The position numbers and the translations under genes are program-made. Positions 18,654-26,745 of a DNA stretch of 64,000 nucleotides are shown here, piece after piece. Numbering within the stretch: the first letter of the stretch is position 1; each line of letters starts with the position of its first letter. The notes under the pieces are model-generated. The model was not told where the DNA came from. It worked only from the letters and a program-made list of their open reading frames with translations, and searched no databases. Location of the stretch: positions 1 through 64,000 of the forward strand of contig JBGAGK010000007.1 in the NCBI GenBank assembly GCA_044226785.1, in the 5' to 3' direction. Origin of the DNA: TMP-86 sp039807285. GTDB lineage: Bacteria; Pseudomonadota; Gammaproteobacteria; Steroidobacterales; Steroidobacteraceae.

Positions 18654-20447
18654 ATGCCGCGGATGCGATGGTCATTTCCGGCAGTGGCACAATCCCCGGC
18701 GCTGCGCTTCCTGGCCCGACCCCTGCAATGGATCACGGGGCGGCTGCGTCCCGTGCTCGTCGGGCATGAGGAACTGCTGTCCATCGTGCTGTGGGCCGCG
18801 CTGATCGGCATCCTGGGAGCGCTGGCGAGCGTTCTGTTCCGCGAGGCCATCCACGCCTTCCAGTGGCTGCTCACGAGGCGTACGGGCGGCATGGTGCAGG
18901 TTGCCCAGGCCCTGGACCCGCTCGTCAGGCTGGTGACACCGGCCATCGGCGGCCTCGTGGCAGGCCTCATCCTGTATTTCGGCCAGCGGCTGAGCAGCAC
19001 CCGGCGCAATGTGGATTACATGGAAGCCGTGGTGGTCGGCGATGGCATGATTGCCGCCCGCCCTTCGCTCCTGCGCAGTCTGTCATCGCTGGTGACGATT
19101 GCCTCCGGCGGATCCATCGGCCGGGAAGGTGCGATGGTGCAACTGGCCGCCCTGGTCGGTTCGAAATTCGGTCTCATCGGCCATGCACCCCTGCCCCGCC
19201 GGCGGCTTTTCGTGGCCTGCGGTGCGGCGGCGGGCATCGCCTCGGCCTACAACGCACCGATCGCGGGCGCAGTGTTCGTGGCCGAGATCGTCATGAGTTC
19301 ATTTGCAATGGAAAGCTTCGGCCCACTGCTGGTCGCATCGGTGAGCGCAGATGCCACCATCCACAGGTTCCTGGGCTATGGCCCGGTTTTCCAGGTTCCC
19401 CCGATCCATTTCGGTGAGAACTGGGAACTCGCGTTGTATGCCCTGATGGGCATCCTGCTGGGTCACCTGGCGCCGCCATTCCTCGCATTGCTCGCCTTCA
19501 GCAAGAAGCGCCTGGCCTCCCTTGCCGGCCCGTTGCCCCTGCGGCTGGCGCTGGGCGGATTGATTGTCGGCCTGATCTCGATGGAATTTCCCCAGGTCTG
19601 GGGAAACGGATACAGCGTGGTCGGGACCATTCTGGCCGGGAGCCTGTGGGGATGGATGCTGCTCGCAGTTCTCGCCGCCAAAGCCTTCAGCACGGCTGCG
19701 ACGGTTGGCTCCGGTGCGGTGGGTGGTGTGTTCACCCCGACACTGTTCATGGGGGCTGCCGTCGGATCACTGACCGGCTTCGCGCTGCACAGCGGGTTCG
19801 GTCACATCTCGTCCGACAACGCGGCCTTCGCCGTGGTCGGCATGGGCGGCTTTCTCGCGGCAACCACGCACGCACCGCTCACGGCGGTGCTGATGATCTT
19901 CGAGATGACTCTGGACCATGCAGTGGTACTGCCCCTGATCCTGGCCTGCGTGACGGCTCACTACACATCGGCCGTCTACCGGCGCGGAGCGTCCATTTAC
20001 CGGGACTCGCTCGTGCCCGCCAATGCAGCCGGCGGAGAGGTCCTCAGCGAAACCGTCGCAGCGCTGGTCCGCGCAAGCGTGGTCAGCTTCCGCAATGACA
20101 CCCGGGTCTCCGACATGCTGGCATCCCTCCCGCACGGACCCCTGCGGACCGCCTATGTCGTCAACGATGCCGGCGAACTGGTGGCGGCCCTGGCGCCACG
20201 GGTGGTTGCCGCGGATGTGCGGCGCGGCGACATCAGTGAAACCGCCGAGATCGCGGCCGTGGCGACACCCGTCAAGGTCGCGTTGACGCCCGAGATGAGC
20301 CTGACGGCAGCACTCGAGATGTTCCTCAAGGAAGGGGTCCGCACGCTTCCCGTCATCGCCAGTCCATGGCGAGCGACCCTGCTCGGCGAAGTCTCCAGGC
20401 ACGATGTGCTGCTGACACTGCAGGACCAGCTGGCGGCGAAGCGGTGA
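18654..20447 (+). CDS. ClC-family chloride channel/transporter with C-terminal CBS domains
   Basis: This inner-membrane ClC protein of 597 residues either conducts chloride or exchanges it for protons. The selectivity and gating motifs are visible: GSIGREGA at about 151-158 (with the gating Glu) and GAVGGVFTPTLFMGA near 355. A tandem CBS pair occupies about 450-597 (VSDMLASLPHG, then SLTAALEMFLKEGVRTLPVI), as in regulated ClC subtypes. The CBS pair suggests adenine-nucleotide control. Start 18654 or the ATG at 18663 cannot be distinguished. A TATAAT overlaps the first of these, so a shorter start is conceivable. Confidence 0.9.
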   Translation: MPRMRWSFPAVAQSPALRFLARPLQWITGRLRPVLVGHEELLSIVLWAALIGILGALASVLFREAIHAFQWLLTRRTGGMVQVAQALDPLVRLVTPAIGGLVAGLILYFGQRLSSTRRNVDYMEAVVVGDGMIAARPSLLRSLSSLVTIASGGSIGREGAMVQLAALVGSKFGLIGHAPLPRRRLFVACGAAAGIASAYNAPIAGAVFVAEIVMSSFAMESFGPLLVASVSADATIHRFLGYGPVFQVPPIHFGENWELALYALMGILLGHLAPPFLALLAFSKKRLASLAGPLPLRLALGGLIVGLISMEFPQVWGNGYSVVGTILAGSLWGWMLLAVLAAKAFSTAATVGSGAVGGVFTPTLFMGAAVGSLTGFALHSGFGHISSDNAAFAVVGMGGFLAATTHAPLTAVLMIFEMTLDHAVVLPLILACVTAHYTSAVYRRGASIYRDSLVPANAAGGEVLSETVAALVRASVVSFRNDTRVSDMLASLPHGPLRTAYVVNDAGELVAALAPRVVAADVRRGDISETAEIAAVATPVKVALTPEMSLTAALEMFLKEGVRTLPVIASPWRATLLGEVSRHDVLLTLQDQLAAKR

Positions 20448-20482
20448 GCTGCCCCGCTTTGGCGCGCCCAACCCGACCAGGC

Positions 20483-20911
20483 TCACTTCAGCGGATTGTT
20501 CCACTTGAGCTTGGGAAATCTCGCAAAGTCGCTATCGGTCGACATGAGCGTGCAGCCGTGCTGAACCGCGAGCGCCGCGAGGTGCGCATCCGTGACGAGA
20601 TTTCCGAGCGCCTGTCCCTCATGGAGCAGTGCTTGCAAAACGGTCCAGTGGCGCTCGGTCGGATGGACCAGCCGTACGCACGGTTGATCGAGCCAGCTTT
20701 GCACGCGGCTCATCGCTTGAGTGAGGTCGAGTGGCCGCTCGTAGACGCGGGAATTGGTGCTGATGCGAATGAACGCGCATAACACACCCCAGGACAGGCA
20801 CACCGGGGAGGCATCCGACAGCTGCGCATCCCACCATGCGCGCGCGGCCTCGTGCCGCGGACTCAATGCATCTTCCGCGTACAAAAGGAGATTCGCATCG
20901 ACGAGGATCAC
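20483..20911 (-). CDS. PIN-domain toxin, VapC-type
   Basis: This is a predicted RNase toxin of 142 residues. The PIN signature is intact: MILVDANLLLYA (first Asp), a central acidic region, TDAHLAALAVQHGC and STDSDFARFP (C-terminal Asp pair). The GTG start overlaps the antitoxin stop (GTGA), the usual VapBC coupling. In VapBC systems the toxin cleaves RNA when the antitoxin is degraded; the target here cannot be read. The pair sits in a short accessory patch. Confidence 0.88.
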   Translation of the reverse strand: MILVDANLLLYAEDALSPRHEAARAWWDAQLSDASPVCLSWGVLCAFIRISTNSRVYERPLDLTQAMSRVQSWLDQPCVRLVHPTERHWTVLQALLHEGQALGNLVTDAHLAALAVQHGCTLMSTDSDFARFPKLKWNNPLK

Positions 20912-21153
20912 CTCGCCTCCTCACCTTCCACCTGCGCCAGGAGCTCCTGAATATTGTCGAGGTTTCGCCCGGCCTTGAGTCCCAGCTTGCGCGCGTGGGT
21001 CCGATAGCGCACTGCTTGTGGTGGTGTGCCGAGGGTCTTCAATCCCGCGCGCAGAGCCTCGTTGATGACCGTGCGGAAAGGCAGGCGCCGCTTGATGGCC
21101 GCTGCCCTGGCTTTTTCCAGCACATCATCATCGATCGACAGGGTCGTTCGCAT
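20908..21153 (-). CDS. Ribbon-helix-helix antitoxin, VapB-type
   Basis: The 81-residue product begins MRTTLSIDDDVLEKARAAA, a classic RHH beta-strand and helix that binds DNA as a dimer. The C-terminal part (NLDNIQELLAQVEGEEAR) should wrap the toxin. The frame continues upstream to 21201, but the ATG at 21153 is the family start, with GGAG upstream. It is predicted to neutralise the adjacent PIN toxin and repress its own operon. Repeated ATGATG half-sites lie 33-69 bp upstream. Confidence 0.85.
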   Translation of the reverse strand: MRTTLSIDDDVLEKARAAAIKRRLPFRTVINEALRAGLKTLGTPPQAVRYRTHARKLGLKAGRNLDNIQELLAQVEGEEAR

Positions 21154-21185
21154 GAGGGAGCTCCGGGCTAACCTGAACAGCGGAA

Positions 21186-21222
21186 CATCATAGCACCACA
21201 TATGATGATGTCAAAGCATCAT
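21186..21222. promoter_or_regulatory. Repeated ATGATG half-sites upstream of vapB-like gene (candidate autoregulatory operator)
   Basis: CATCATA (21186-21192) and TATGATG (21201-21207) are inverted with 8 bp between. ATGATG (21205-21210) and CATCAT (21217-21222) form a second inverted pair with 6 bp between. Overlapping short inverted half-sites next to an RHH antitoxin start are the usual form of a TA operator. Confidence 0.45.
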
Positions 21223-21739
21223 CCAGCTGCCACGGGAAGCACAGGACCGGACTCCGACAGGCTGGCCTCACTCCCGGACGGGCCGCCGTGGCCGCGACGG
21301 CGTCATCGAACTCTTCCGGCACATGGGAACGAAGTACGCAATGGCCGGCTCCCTGATGGTGCATATGCTCCTGACCCCTGTCGTGGAAGTCAGCCGCGAC
21401 CGCAGCCGCGCCAAAGGCATGTGGAATTCTCTCGGCGCCAACACGTACAAGGCGAATGACGGCACACTGGAGGCCATGTGGCAGATCGGCAAGTACGATC
21501 TGACCTTCTGCAGGCAGGACGGCAGGTGGAAATACATCGAGTTCAAGTGGTACGTCATCTTGCGCACGCCCTACCTCGAGGGCTGGGTGAAACGGCCTCT
21601 GGTGGAAGGGCTGCACGAAGAAGGCTTCCCGCCCGCCAGCGCCCTGCACACGCCTTATGATCCAGGCAAGGCATTCAACTGCTTCCTGCCCTATCCGCCC
21701 GAACCGGGCGGGGACGATTTGAAATCCGGTCCATCCTGA
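21209..21739 (+). pseudogene. SnoaL-like/NTF2-fold protein, 5'-truncated
   Basis: The translation from about 21290 reads GRDGVIELFRHMGTKYAMAG and continues with VVEVSRDRSRAKGMW, WQIGKYDLTFCRQDGRWKYIEFKWY and a C-terminus ending LPYPPEP. This is the C-terminal two-thirds of a SnoaL-type NTF2-fold protein, a family of small hydratases, isomerases and polyketide cyclases. The first helices (roughly 40-60 residues) are missing. The frame opens only after a TGA at 21206, with low-similarity sequence before GRDGV, and no proper start with a ribosome-binding site precedes the domain. An internal ATG at 21323 would cut into the fold. The break coincides with the toxin-antitoxin operator, suggesting the TA module or a deletion removed its 5' end. 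Confidence 0.6.
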
Positions 21740-21827
21740 ACGGAAGTTGATCCACGCCGGGCGGTAATGCCCGAAATCCTTTGGCGAGGTTCGGCGAAAG
21801 GATCAGGGGATCCGGTAAGCTTGCGCC

Positions 21828-22613
21828 ATGATCCAGCTTCGAACCGTTGCCGCCAGCCGTTACGTGACTCCACTGCGTGAAGGCGGCTCTTTGCCCGCCA
21901 TCGTCGAAGCCGATGACGAGGGCATGTACGTGCTGAAATTCCGCGGGGCGGGGCAGGGACCCAAGGCCTTGATCGCGGAATTGCTGGCCGGCGAAATCGG
22001 GCGGTTGGCGGGCCTGGCGGTGCCTGAAATCGTGTTTGCAGAGCTTCCGGCGGGCCTGGCACGCACCGAACCCGACCCTGAAATCCAGGCACTGATGCGC
22101 TCGAGCGCCGGGCTGAACATTGCCTTGGACTATCTGCCTGGATCCATGACCTTCGATCCCCTGGTTTACGTCCCCGATGCACAACTTGCCTCGACAATCG
22201 TGTGGTTCGATGCCTTCGTGTGCAACGTGGACCGGACCGCGCGCAATGCCAACATGCTTCTCTGGCACCGCAAGCTCTGGCTCATCGACCATGGCGCAGC
22301 CCTGTATTTTCATCATGCGTGGCACGCCGGGCAGCAGCATGCACTGAACCCCTTTGCTCCGATCAAGGACCATGCGCTGCTCGAGTATGCCGATGCTCTC
22401 GTCGAGGTCGATGCGCGCATGGCATCGCTCCTCACCCCGCAGAAACTGGCACACATCGTGGCGCTGATTCCCGATTCCTGGATACCAGAGGACCCTGGAT
22501 TTGCCAGCAAGAGCGCACAGCGCGAAATGTACTTGAGTCATTTTCTGCATCGCCTGCGCTCGTCCAGCGTCTTCGTAGAGGAGGCGATTCGTGCACGCTC
22601 TGCGCACCTATGA
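21828..22613 (+). CDS. HipA-like kinase (HipA_2 type)
   Basis: This 261-residue protein resembles the short HipA-related kinases. Motifs seen are MYVLKFRGAGQG with the ATP-binding Lys, FDAFVCNVDRTARNANMLL as the catalytic loop (NxDRT...N) and LWLIDHGAAL as the metal-binding Asp segment. It lacks the HipA N-terminal domain and has no HipB-like partner. Instead, a DUF3037 gene overlaps its end by 23 bp, a pairing I recall from other genomes. Function in this class is not established. It may phosphorylate a protein or tRNA-charging target by analogy with HipA. Confidence 0.8.
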   Translation: MIQLRTVAASRYVTPLREGGSLPAIVEADDEGMYVLKFRGAGQGPKALIAELLAGEIGRLAGLAVPEIVFAELPAGLARTEPDPEIQALMRSSAGLNIALDYLPGSMTFDPLVYVPDAQLASTIVWFDAFVCNVDRTARNANMLLWHRKLWLIDHGAALYFHHAWHAGQQHALNPFAPIKDHALLEYADALVEVDARMASLLTPQKLAHIVALIPDSWIPEDPGFASKSAQREMYLSHFLHRLRSSSVFVEEAIRARSAHL

Positions 22614-22992
22614 CTACGACTACGCGATGATTCGCGTCGTGCCGCGCGTCGAGCGCGGCGAGTTCGTCAATGCGGGGGTCATTCTGTCCTGTGATGTCGA
22701 ACGAGTGCTCGAATCGAGGATCGAGCTCGACGAGGGCGCACTGCTCGCGCTGGATGATGCCATCGATCTGGATCTGGTCCGCGACGCGTTGACGGCGATT
22801 TCCGTCATTTGCGCAGGCGGGGAGGCAGCCGGCCCCATCGGCAAGCTGTCTGCGCGCGAGCGATTTCATTGGCTGGTCGCGCCCAGGAGCACCATGGTGC
22901 AGACTTCGCCCGTGCACACCGGACGGTGCAGCGACCTTGCGGCTGCGCTCGAGCATTTGATGAGCACCATGGTTCGCCGCCGCAGGAATTGA
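22591..22992 (+). CDS. DUF3037 protein
   Basis: This is a 133-residue protein beginning with GTG at 22591, preceded by an AGAGGAGG ribosome-binding site inside the kinase gene. The opening YDYDYAMIRVVPRVERGEFVNAGVIL is the DUF3037 hallmark. It overlaps the HipA-like kinase by 23 bp, so the two products are probably made together and may act as partner, substrate or inhibitor. No catalytic motif was recognised. Confidence 0.8.
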   Translation: MHALRTYDYDYAMIRVVPRVERGEFVNAGVILSCDVERVLESRIELDEGALLALDDAIDLDLVRDALTAISVICAGGEAAGPIGKLSARERFHWLVAPRSTMVQTSPVHTGRCSDLAAALEHLMSTMVRRRRN

Positions 22993-23065
22993 CCGCTGCA
23001 AGAGCGGGGCACGGCGGCGATCGTGGCGGCGATCCTGCACCGCCCCGCGCATCCTCGATGCCCCG

Positions 23066-23659
23066 TTACTTGCGCGCCAGCACCTGCAACACCGCGCTCT
23101 GGCCGCTGTGACCACGCCCCTCCTGCACGTTGCGCACGAGTTCCCGGCCGATCTCGAAAGTCAGGGGCGCAAGGTCAATGCGCAGGTCCGCCAGCGTCGG
23201 CAGCAGATCCAGTTCCTTCGGCCCGCCCGTCCCGTACTTCAGCTGGTCGGGGGTATACACCTCCAGCAGAAACAGACCGCCCGGCACCAGCCCCGCGACC
23301 ACCTGTTCGTGCACGGACCGCCTGAGCGTGGCCGGGAGGTGGCACCAGATGGAAATGATGGCGTGCCAATGTCGCGGCTCGATCCGGTAGGTGGCGAGAT
23401 CTGCAACCTGCGTGGTGAGGCTCACGCCATGGGCTGCGGCCAGACGCCGCGCCTTTTCGAGCCCCACCGGGGACTGATCCACGGCCGTGACCGAAAACCC
23501 ACGCCTCGCCAGGAACACGGCATTGCGGCCTTCGCCCTCCCCCAGGCACAGCACCCGACCGCCCGCCTCGATCAGCGCCACATGCTGCTTCAGGAAATCA
23601 TTGGGTTCCGTGCCATAGAAGTATTCATCGCCCGCGTAGCGTTCATCCCATTTCACCAT
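23066..23659 (-). CDS. Class I SAM-dependent methyltransferase, TehB-like
   Basis: The 197-residue product starts MVKWDERYAGDEYFYGTEPN. It has the SAM-binding motif I VLCLGEGEGRNAVFLARRG and motif II VTAVDQSPVGLEKAR. A HAIISIWCHLP segment is in the post-motif position, as in small TehB/thiopurine-type methyltransferases. An in-frame extension to 23809 is open, but the ATG at 23659 fits the family. Substrate is unknown. It lies head-to-tail behind copZ with 64 bp between, so co-transcription from the copper promoter is possible. Confidence 0.82.
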   Translation of the reverse strand: MVKWDERYAGDEYFYGTEPNDFLKQHVALIEAGGRVLCLGEGEGRNAVFLARRGFSVTAVDQSPVGLEKARRLAAAHGVSLTTQVADLATYRIEPRHWHAIISIWCHLPATLRRSVHEQVVAGLVPGGLFLLEVYTPDQLKYGTGGPKELDLLPTLADLRIDLAPLTFEIGRELVRNVQEGRGHSGQSAVLQVLARK

Positions 23660-23723
23660 CGCTGTTCCCCGGGGTGCGTGATGAGGCCAATGTACCCGCT
23701 TCCGCGCTCTCCGTCGGTCTGAC

Positions 23724-23942
23724 TCAACCCGGAGTGGCGCCGGATGCCGGAACGGGACTGTAGCCCGCTTCCGTGATGGCCGCCTGGAGTTGTGCTTCCG
23801 TAGCAGCACCTGAATCCACCGTCACCAGCCTGTGATTCAGATCCACGACCACCTTGGCACGCCCGTCGATGGCCGTGACGGCTGTCGTGATCGTCTTGAC
23901 GCAATGACCGCAAGTCATGTCCGATACCTTGAATGCAAACAT
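23724..23942 (-). CDS. copZ: Copper chaperone (HMA domain)
   Basis: This 72-residue single HMA domain carries the metal-binding motif MTCGHC (C11, C14) and the fold pattern FAFKVSDM...LVTVDS. It is a cytosolic Cu(I) carrier that hands copper to CopA. GAGGAGGG precedes the ATG. It is divergent from copA, and a MerR-type promoter with a 19-bp spacer sits 22-52 bp upstream, so CueR control is expected. Confidence 0.9.
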   Translation of the reverse strand: MFAFKVSDMTCGHCVKTITTAVTAIDGRAKVVVDLNHRLVTVDSGAATEAQLQAAITEAGYSPVPASGATPG

Positions 23943-23963
23943 TGTATTCCCTCCTCTTCCGGA

Positions 23964-23994
23964 ATGCTAAACCCTGCCATCGTTGGAAGGTCAA
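23964..23994 (-). promoter_or_regulatory. CueR-type promoter of copZ
   Basis: Minus strand: TTGACC (23994-23989), 19-bp spacer, TAGCAT (23969-23964). The overlong 19-bp spacer is the hallmark of MerR-family promoters. The spacer carries an imperfect dyad CTTCCA...TGGCAGG. Confidence 0.7.
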
Positions 23995-24039
23995 GCGGAT
24001 TTCAGCCGTGACCCGCATTGACTGAGAACCGGATGTCCC

Positions 24040-24070
24040 TTGACCTTCCCATGATGGGAACCTTTAGGCT
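24040..24070 (+). promoter_or_regulatory. CueR-type promoter of copA-cueR
   Basis: TTGACC (24040-24045), 19-bp spacer and TAGGCT (24065-24070), with the perfect dyad TTCCCA-TGA-TGGGAA at 24046-24060 inside the spacer. This closely matches known CueR boxes and lies 31 bp upstream of the copA start. Confidence 0.8.
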
Positions 24071-24100
24071 AGGCTCGAACCTTCATCAGGAGAGTCAGCC

Positions 24101-26347
24101 ATGACTGCTGAAATCGACCACCCGACCACCCTGCAGATCGAGGGAATGACCTGCGCAACCTGCGCGCTGCGGGTTGAAAAGGCCTTGCGCGCCGTTCCGG
24201 GCGTCCGTGAGGCCAGTGTCAATCTCGCCACCGAGAAGGCGATCGTTCAGGGGGACGAGTCGCTCACCCTGGCTGCCTTGACCGCGGCGGTGGAAAAGGC
24301 CGGCTATGGCGCAACACTCCCCGACAAGCCCATCGCAACCGGGCCCCACCACGGATCCCGGGGCGGTCGCACCGTGGTTGCCAGCGTGCTGCTCACGCTG
24401 CCACTGGTGGCGCCCATGTTCCTTCACGTCCTGGGCATCCCGTGGATGCTTCCGGCCCTGCCGCAACTGGCGCTGGCCACGGCCGTACAGTTCCTGATTG
24501 GATGGACGTTCTATCGGGGCGCCTGGAGCGCCCTTCGTTCGGGAACCGGCAACATGGACCTGCTTGTTGCCGTCGGCACCTCGGCTGCATACGGGCTGTC
24601 GCTGTATCTGATGCTGCGTCACGGCTCCGGAGCGGCACACCAGCTGTATTTCGAGGCCTCTGCCGCGGTGATCACGCTGGTGCTGGTCGGCAAGTGGCTG
24701 GAAGCCCGCGCCAAGCACCACACCACCGATGCCATCCGTGCGCTCAATGCGCTCAAACCCACCACCGCATTTCGGGAAATCGACGGGCAACCCGTCGAGG
24801 TCGCCATCGACACCCTGTCGGTGGGCGATGTCGTCATCGTGCGGCCGGGCGAGCGGGTGGCGGTGGATGGGCAGGTCCTGGAAGGCAGCAGCCATGTGGA
24901 TGAATCCCTCGTGACCGGCGAGAGTCTCCCGGTCACGAAGAACCCGGGCGATCATCTCGTCGGCGGATCGATCAATGCCGAGGGCGTGCTGCGCGTGCGC
25001 ACCAGCGCCGTCGGTGCGGAGACGGCCCTGGCGCGCATTGCCCGCCTGGTCGAAACGGCACAGATCGCGAAGCCGCCCATCCAGCGCCTCGTGGATCGGG
25101 TGAGCGCGGTATTCGTGCCGGCGGTGCTCGGCGTTGCAGTGTTGACGTTCCTCGCCTGGATCCTGATCAGCGGGGACTGGGAGCACGCGCTGCTCGCGGC
25201 CGTTTCCGTGCTCGTCATCGCCTGTCCCTGTGCGCTGGGACTGGCCACGCCCACGGCCATCATGGTGGGAACGGGCACCGCAGCCCGGCGAGGCATCCTG
25301 ATCAAGGATGCCGGGGCACTCGAGACCGCGCATGCCGTGAGTGTCGTGGCCTTCGACAAGACCGGCACACTGACTCTTGGCCAGCCGCGCCTGATCACGA
25401 TCCAGCCACAGAACGGCGTGGACGCAGACGAGGTCCTTCTCCGGGCGGCAGCGCTGCAGCAATCGAGCAACCATCCGCTGGCCCACGCAATCCAGCAGCG
25501 GGTCAGGGAACGGGCCCTCGCAGTGGGCCCTGCAGCAGAGGTCTCCGCGCTGGCTGGCCGGGGTGTCGTGGGGACCCTGGAGGGTGTGCGTCACTGGCTG
25601 GGCAATGCCCGACTGGTGGCGGAACTGGGAGCCGACCCTGCCATCCTGGACGCAACCGCCCGACATGCCGAAGAGGCGGGACAGACGGTGTCGTGGCTGT
25701 TGCAGGCGCAGGGTGAAGGGATCCGGGCGATGGGCATCCTGACATTCGGCGATACGATCAAGACCGAATCGGCGCCTGCCATCAGGCGTCTTCACGAGAT
25801 GGGAATCCGGACCGTTCTGCTGACCGGCGACAACCCGGGCAGTGCGGCCGCAGTGGCAGCGGCCCTTGGAATCCGCGATGTGCGAGCCGGGTTGCTGCCC
25901 GAGGACAAGACGGCAGCGATTCATGCCCTGCGTGAAGGCGGCACCGTCGCCATGGTAGGCGATGGCATCAACGATGCGCCCAGCCTGGCCGCCGCCGATG
26001 TGGGCATCAGCATGGGAACGGGAACCGACGTTGCCATGGAGGCATCCGGTGTCACGTTGATGCGGGGCGATCCGCGACTGGTGGCCGACGCGATCGACGT
26101 GTCACGGAGAACCTATGGCAAGATCCGCCAGGGTCTTTTCTGGGCTTTCGCCTACAACGTGCTCGGCATTCCGCTGGCGGCCTTGGGGCTGCTGAGCCCG
26201 GTGATCGCCGGAGCGGCGATGGCCTTCAGCAGTGTCAGCGTGGTCACCAACGCCCTGCTCCTGAAACGATGGCGTGGCAGTGCGGTACAGGAGACCGGCC
26301 GCGAAGCCCCGCTGCCAACCGAGGCGCCGAGGGAGCATGCCACATGA
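24101..26347 (+). CDS. copA: Copper-exporting P1B-type ATPase
   Basis: This inner-membrane Cu(I) efflux pump has 748 residues. It has one N-terminal HMA domain with GMTCATC, then eight expected transmembrane helices including the CPC metal site (C375-P-C377). The phosphorylated aspartate is D419 in DKTGTLT, the P1B signature is SSNHPLAHAI, and the ATP hinge is GDGINDAP near 620. The C-terminus lacks a second metal domain. It is followed by cueR with an ATGA overlap and preceded by a CueR box. Confidence 0.95.
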   Translation: MTAEIDHPTTLQIEGMTCATCALRVEKALRAVPGVREASVNLATEKAIVQGDESLTLAALTAAVEKAGYGATLPDKPIATGPHHGSRGGRTVVASVLLTLPLVAPMFLHVLGIPWMLPALPQLALATAVQFLIGWTFYRGAWSALRSGTGNMDLLVAVGTSAAYGLSLYLMLRHGSGAAHQLYFEASAAVITLVLVGKWLEARAKHHTTDAIRALNALKPTTAFREIDGQPVEVAIDTLSVGDVVIVRPGERVAVDGQVLEGSSHVDESLVTGESLPVTKNPGDHLVGGSINAEGVLRVRTSAVGAETALARIARLVETAQIAKPPIQRLVDRVSAVFVPAVLGVAVLTFLAWILISGDWEHALLAAVSVLVIACPCALGLATPTAIMVGTGTAARRGILIKDAGALETAHAVSVVAFDKTGTLTLGQPRLITIQPQNGVDADEVLLRAAALQQSSNHPLAHAIQQRVRERALAVGPAAEVSALAGRGVVGTLEGVRHWLGNARLVAELGADPAILDATARHAEEAGQTVSWLLQAQGEGIRAMGILTFGDTIKTESAPAIRRLHEMGIRTVLLTGDNPGSAAAVAAALGIRDVRAGLLPEDKTAAIHALREGGTVAMVGDGINDAPSLAAADVGISMGTGTDVAMEASGVTLMRGDPRLVADAIDVSRRTYGKIRQGLFWAFAYNVLGIPLAALGLLSPVIAGAAMAFSSVSVVTNALLLKRWRGSAVQETGREAPLPTEAPREHAT

Positions 26348-26745
26348 ACATCGGCGAAGCAGCCAGGGACTCCGGAGTCTCGGCGAAAATGATCCGTCAC
26401 TACGAGTCTGTGAAACTGCTGCCGGCTGCGCAACGCAGCGTGTCAGGGTACCGGCTTTATGGCTCCAATGACGTGCACATCCTCAGGTTCATCCGCAGGG
26501 CCCGGGATCTTGGATTTTCAATCGAGGAGATCCGCAACTTGCTCGGCCTGTGGCAGAACCGCCGGCGCTCCTCACGCCAGGTCAAGGCACTTGCGCAGGC
26601 ACATGTGGATGATCTTGACACGAAGATCAGGAAACTCAGGTCGATGAAAACCGCGCTCGAGCGGTTGATCCATTGCTGCCAGGGTGATGACCGTCCGGAG
26701 TGCCCCATCCTGTCGGAGCTTGCGTCAGAAGATCGAGCGCCTTGA
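26344..26745 (+). CDS. cueR: MerR-family copper-responsive activator
   Basis: The 133-residue regulator has the MerR HTH (MNIGEAARDSGVSAKMIRHYE). The dimerisation helix is followed by the metal loop with C112 and C120 (CCQGDDRPECPI), the same numbering as E. coli CueR. S77, the residue marking monovalent-metal sensors, is also kept. It should activate copA-cueR and copZ in response to Cu(I), Ag(I) or Au(I). The start overlaps the copA stop (ATGA). The 3' end overlaps the convergent esterase gene by 21 bp. Confidence 0.93.
   Translation: MNIGEAARDSGVSAKMIRHYESVKLLPAAQRSVSGYRLYGSNDVHILRFIRRARDLGFSIEEIRNLLGLWQNRRRSSRQVKALAQAHVDDLDTKIRKLRSMKTALERLIHCCQGDDRPECPILSELASEDRAP

Noticed and set aside
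18650..18655. TATAAT immediately before the ClC gene start as a -10 box
   Set aside because: It overlaps the annotated ATG and no acceptable -35 lies 16-18 bp upstream, so it is not claimed as a promoter.
21323..21739. Intact short protein starting at the ATG 21323
   Set aside because: The conserved domain clearly continues upstream of this ATG (GRDGVIELFRH), so an intact gene starting there is unlikely.
23066..26745. CcoI/FixI identity for the copper ATPase
   Set aside because: The neighbouring cueR, copZ and CueR boxes, and the distance from ccoNOQP, indicate an efflux CopA rather than an oxidase-assembly pump.
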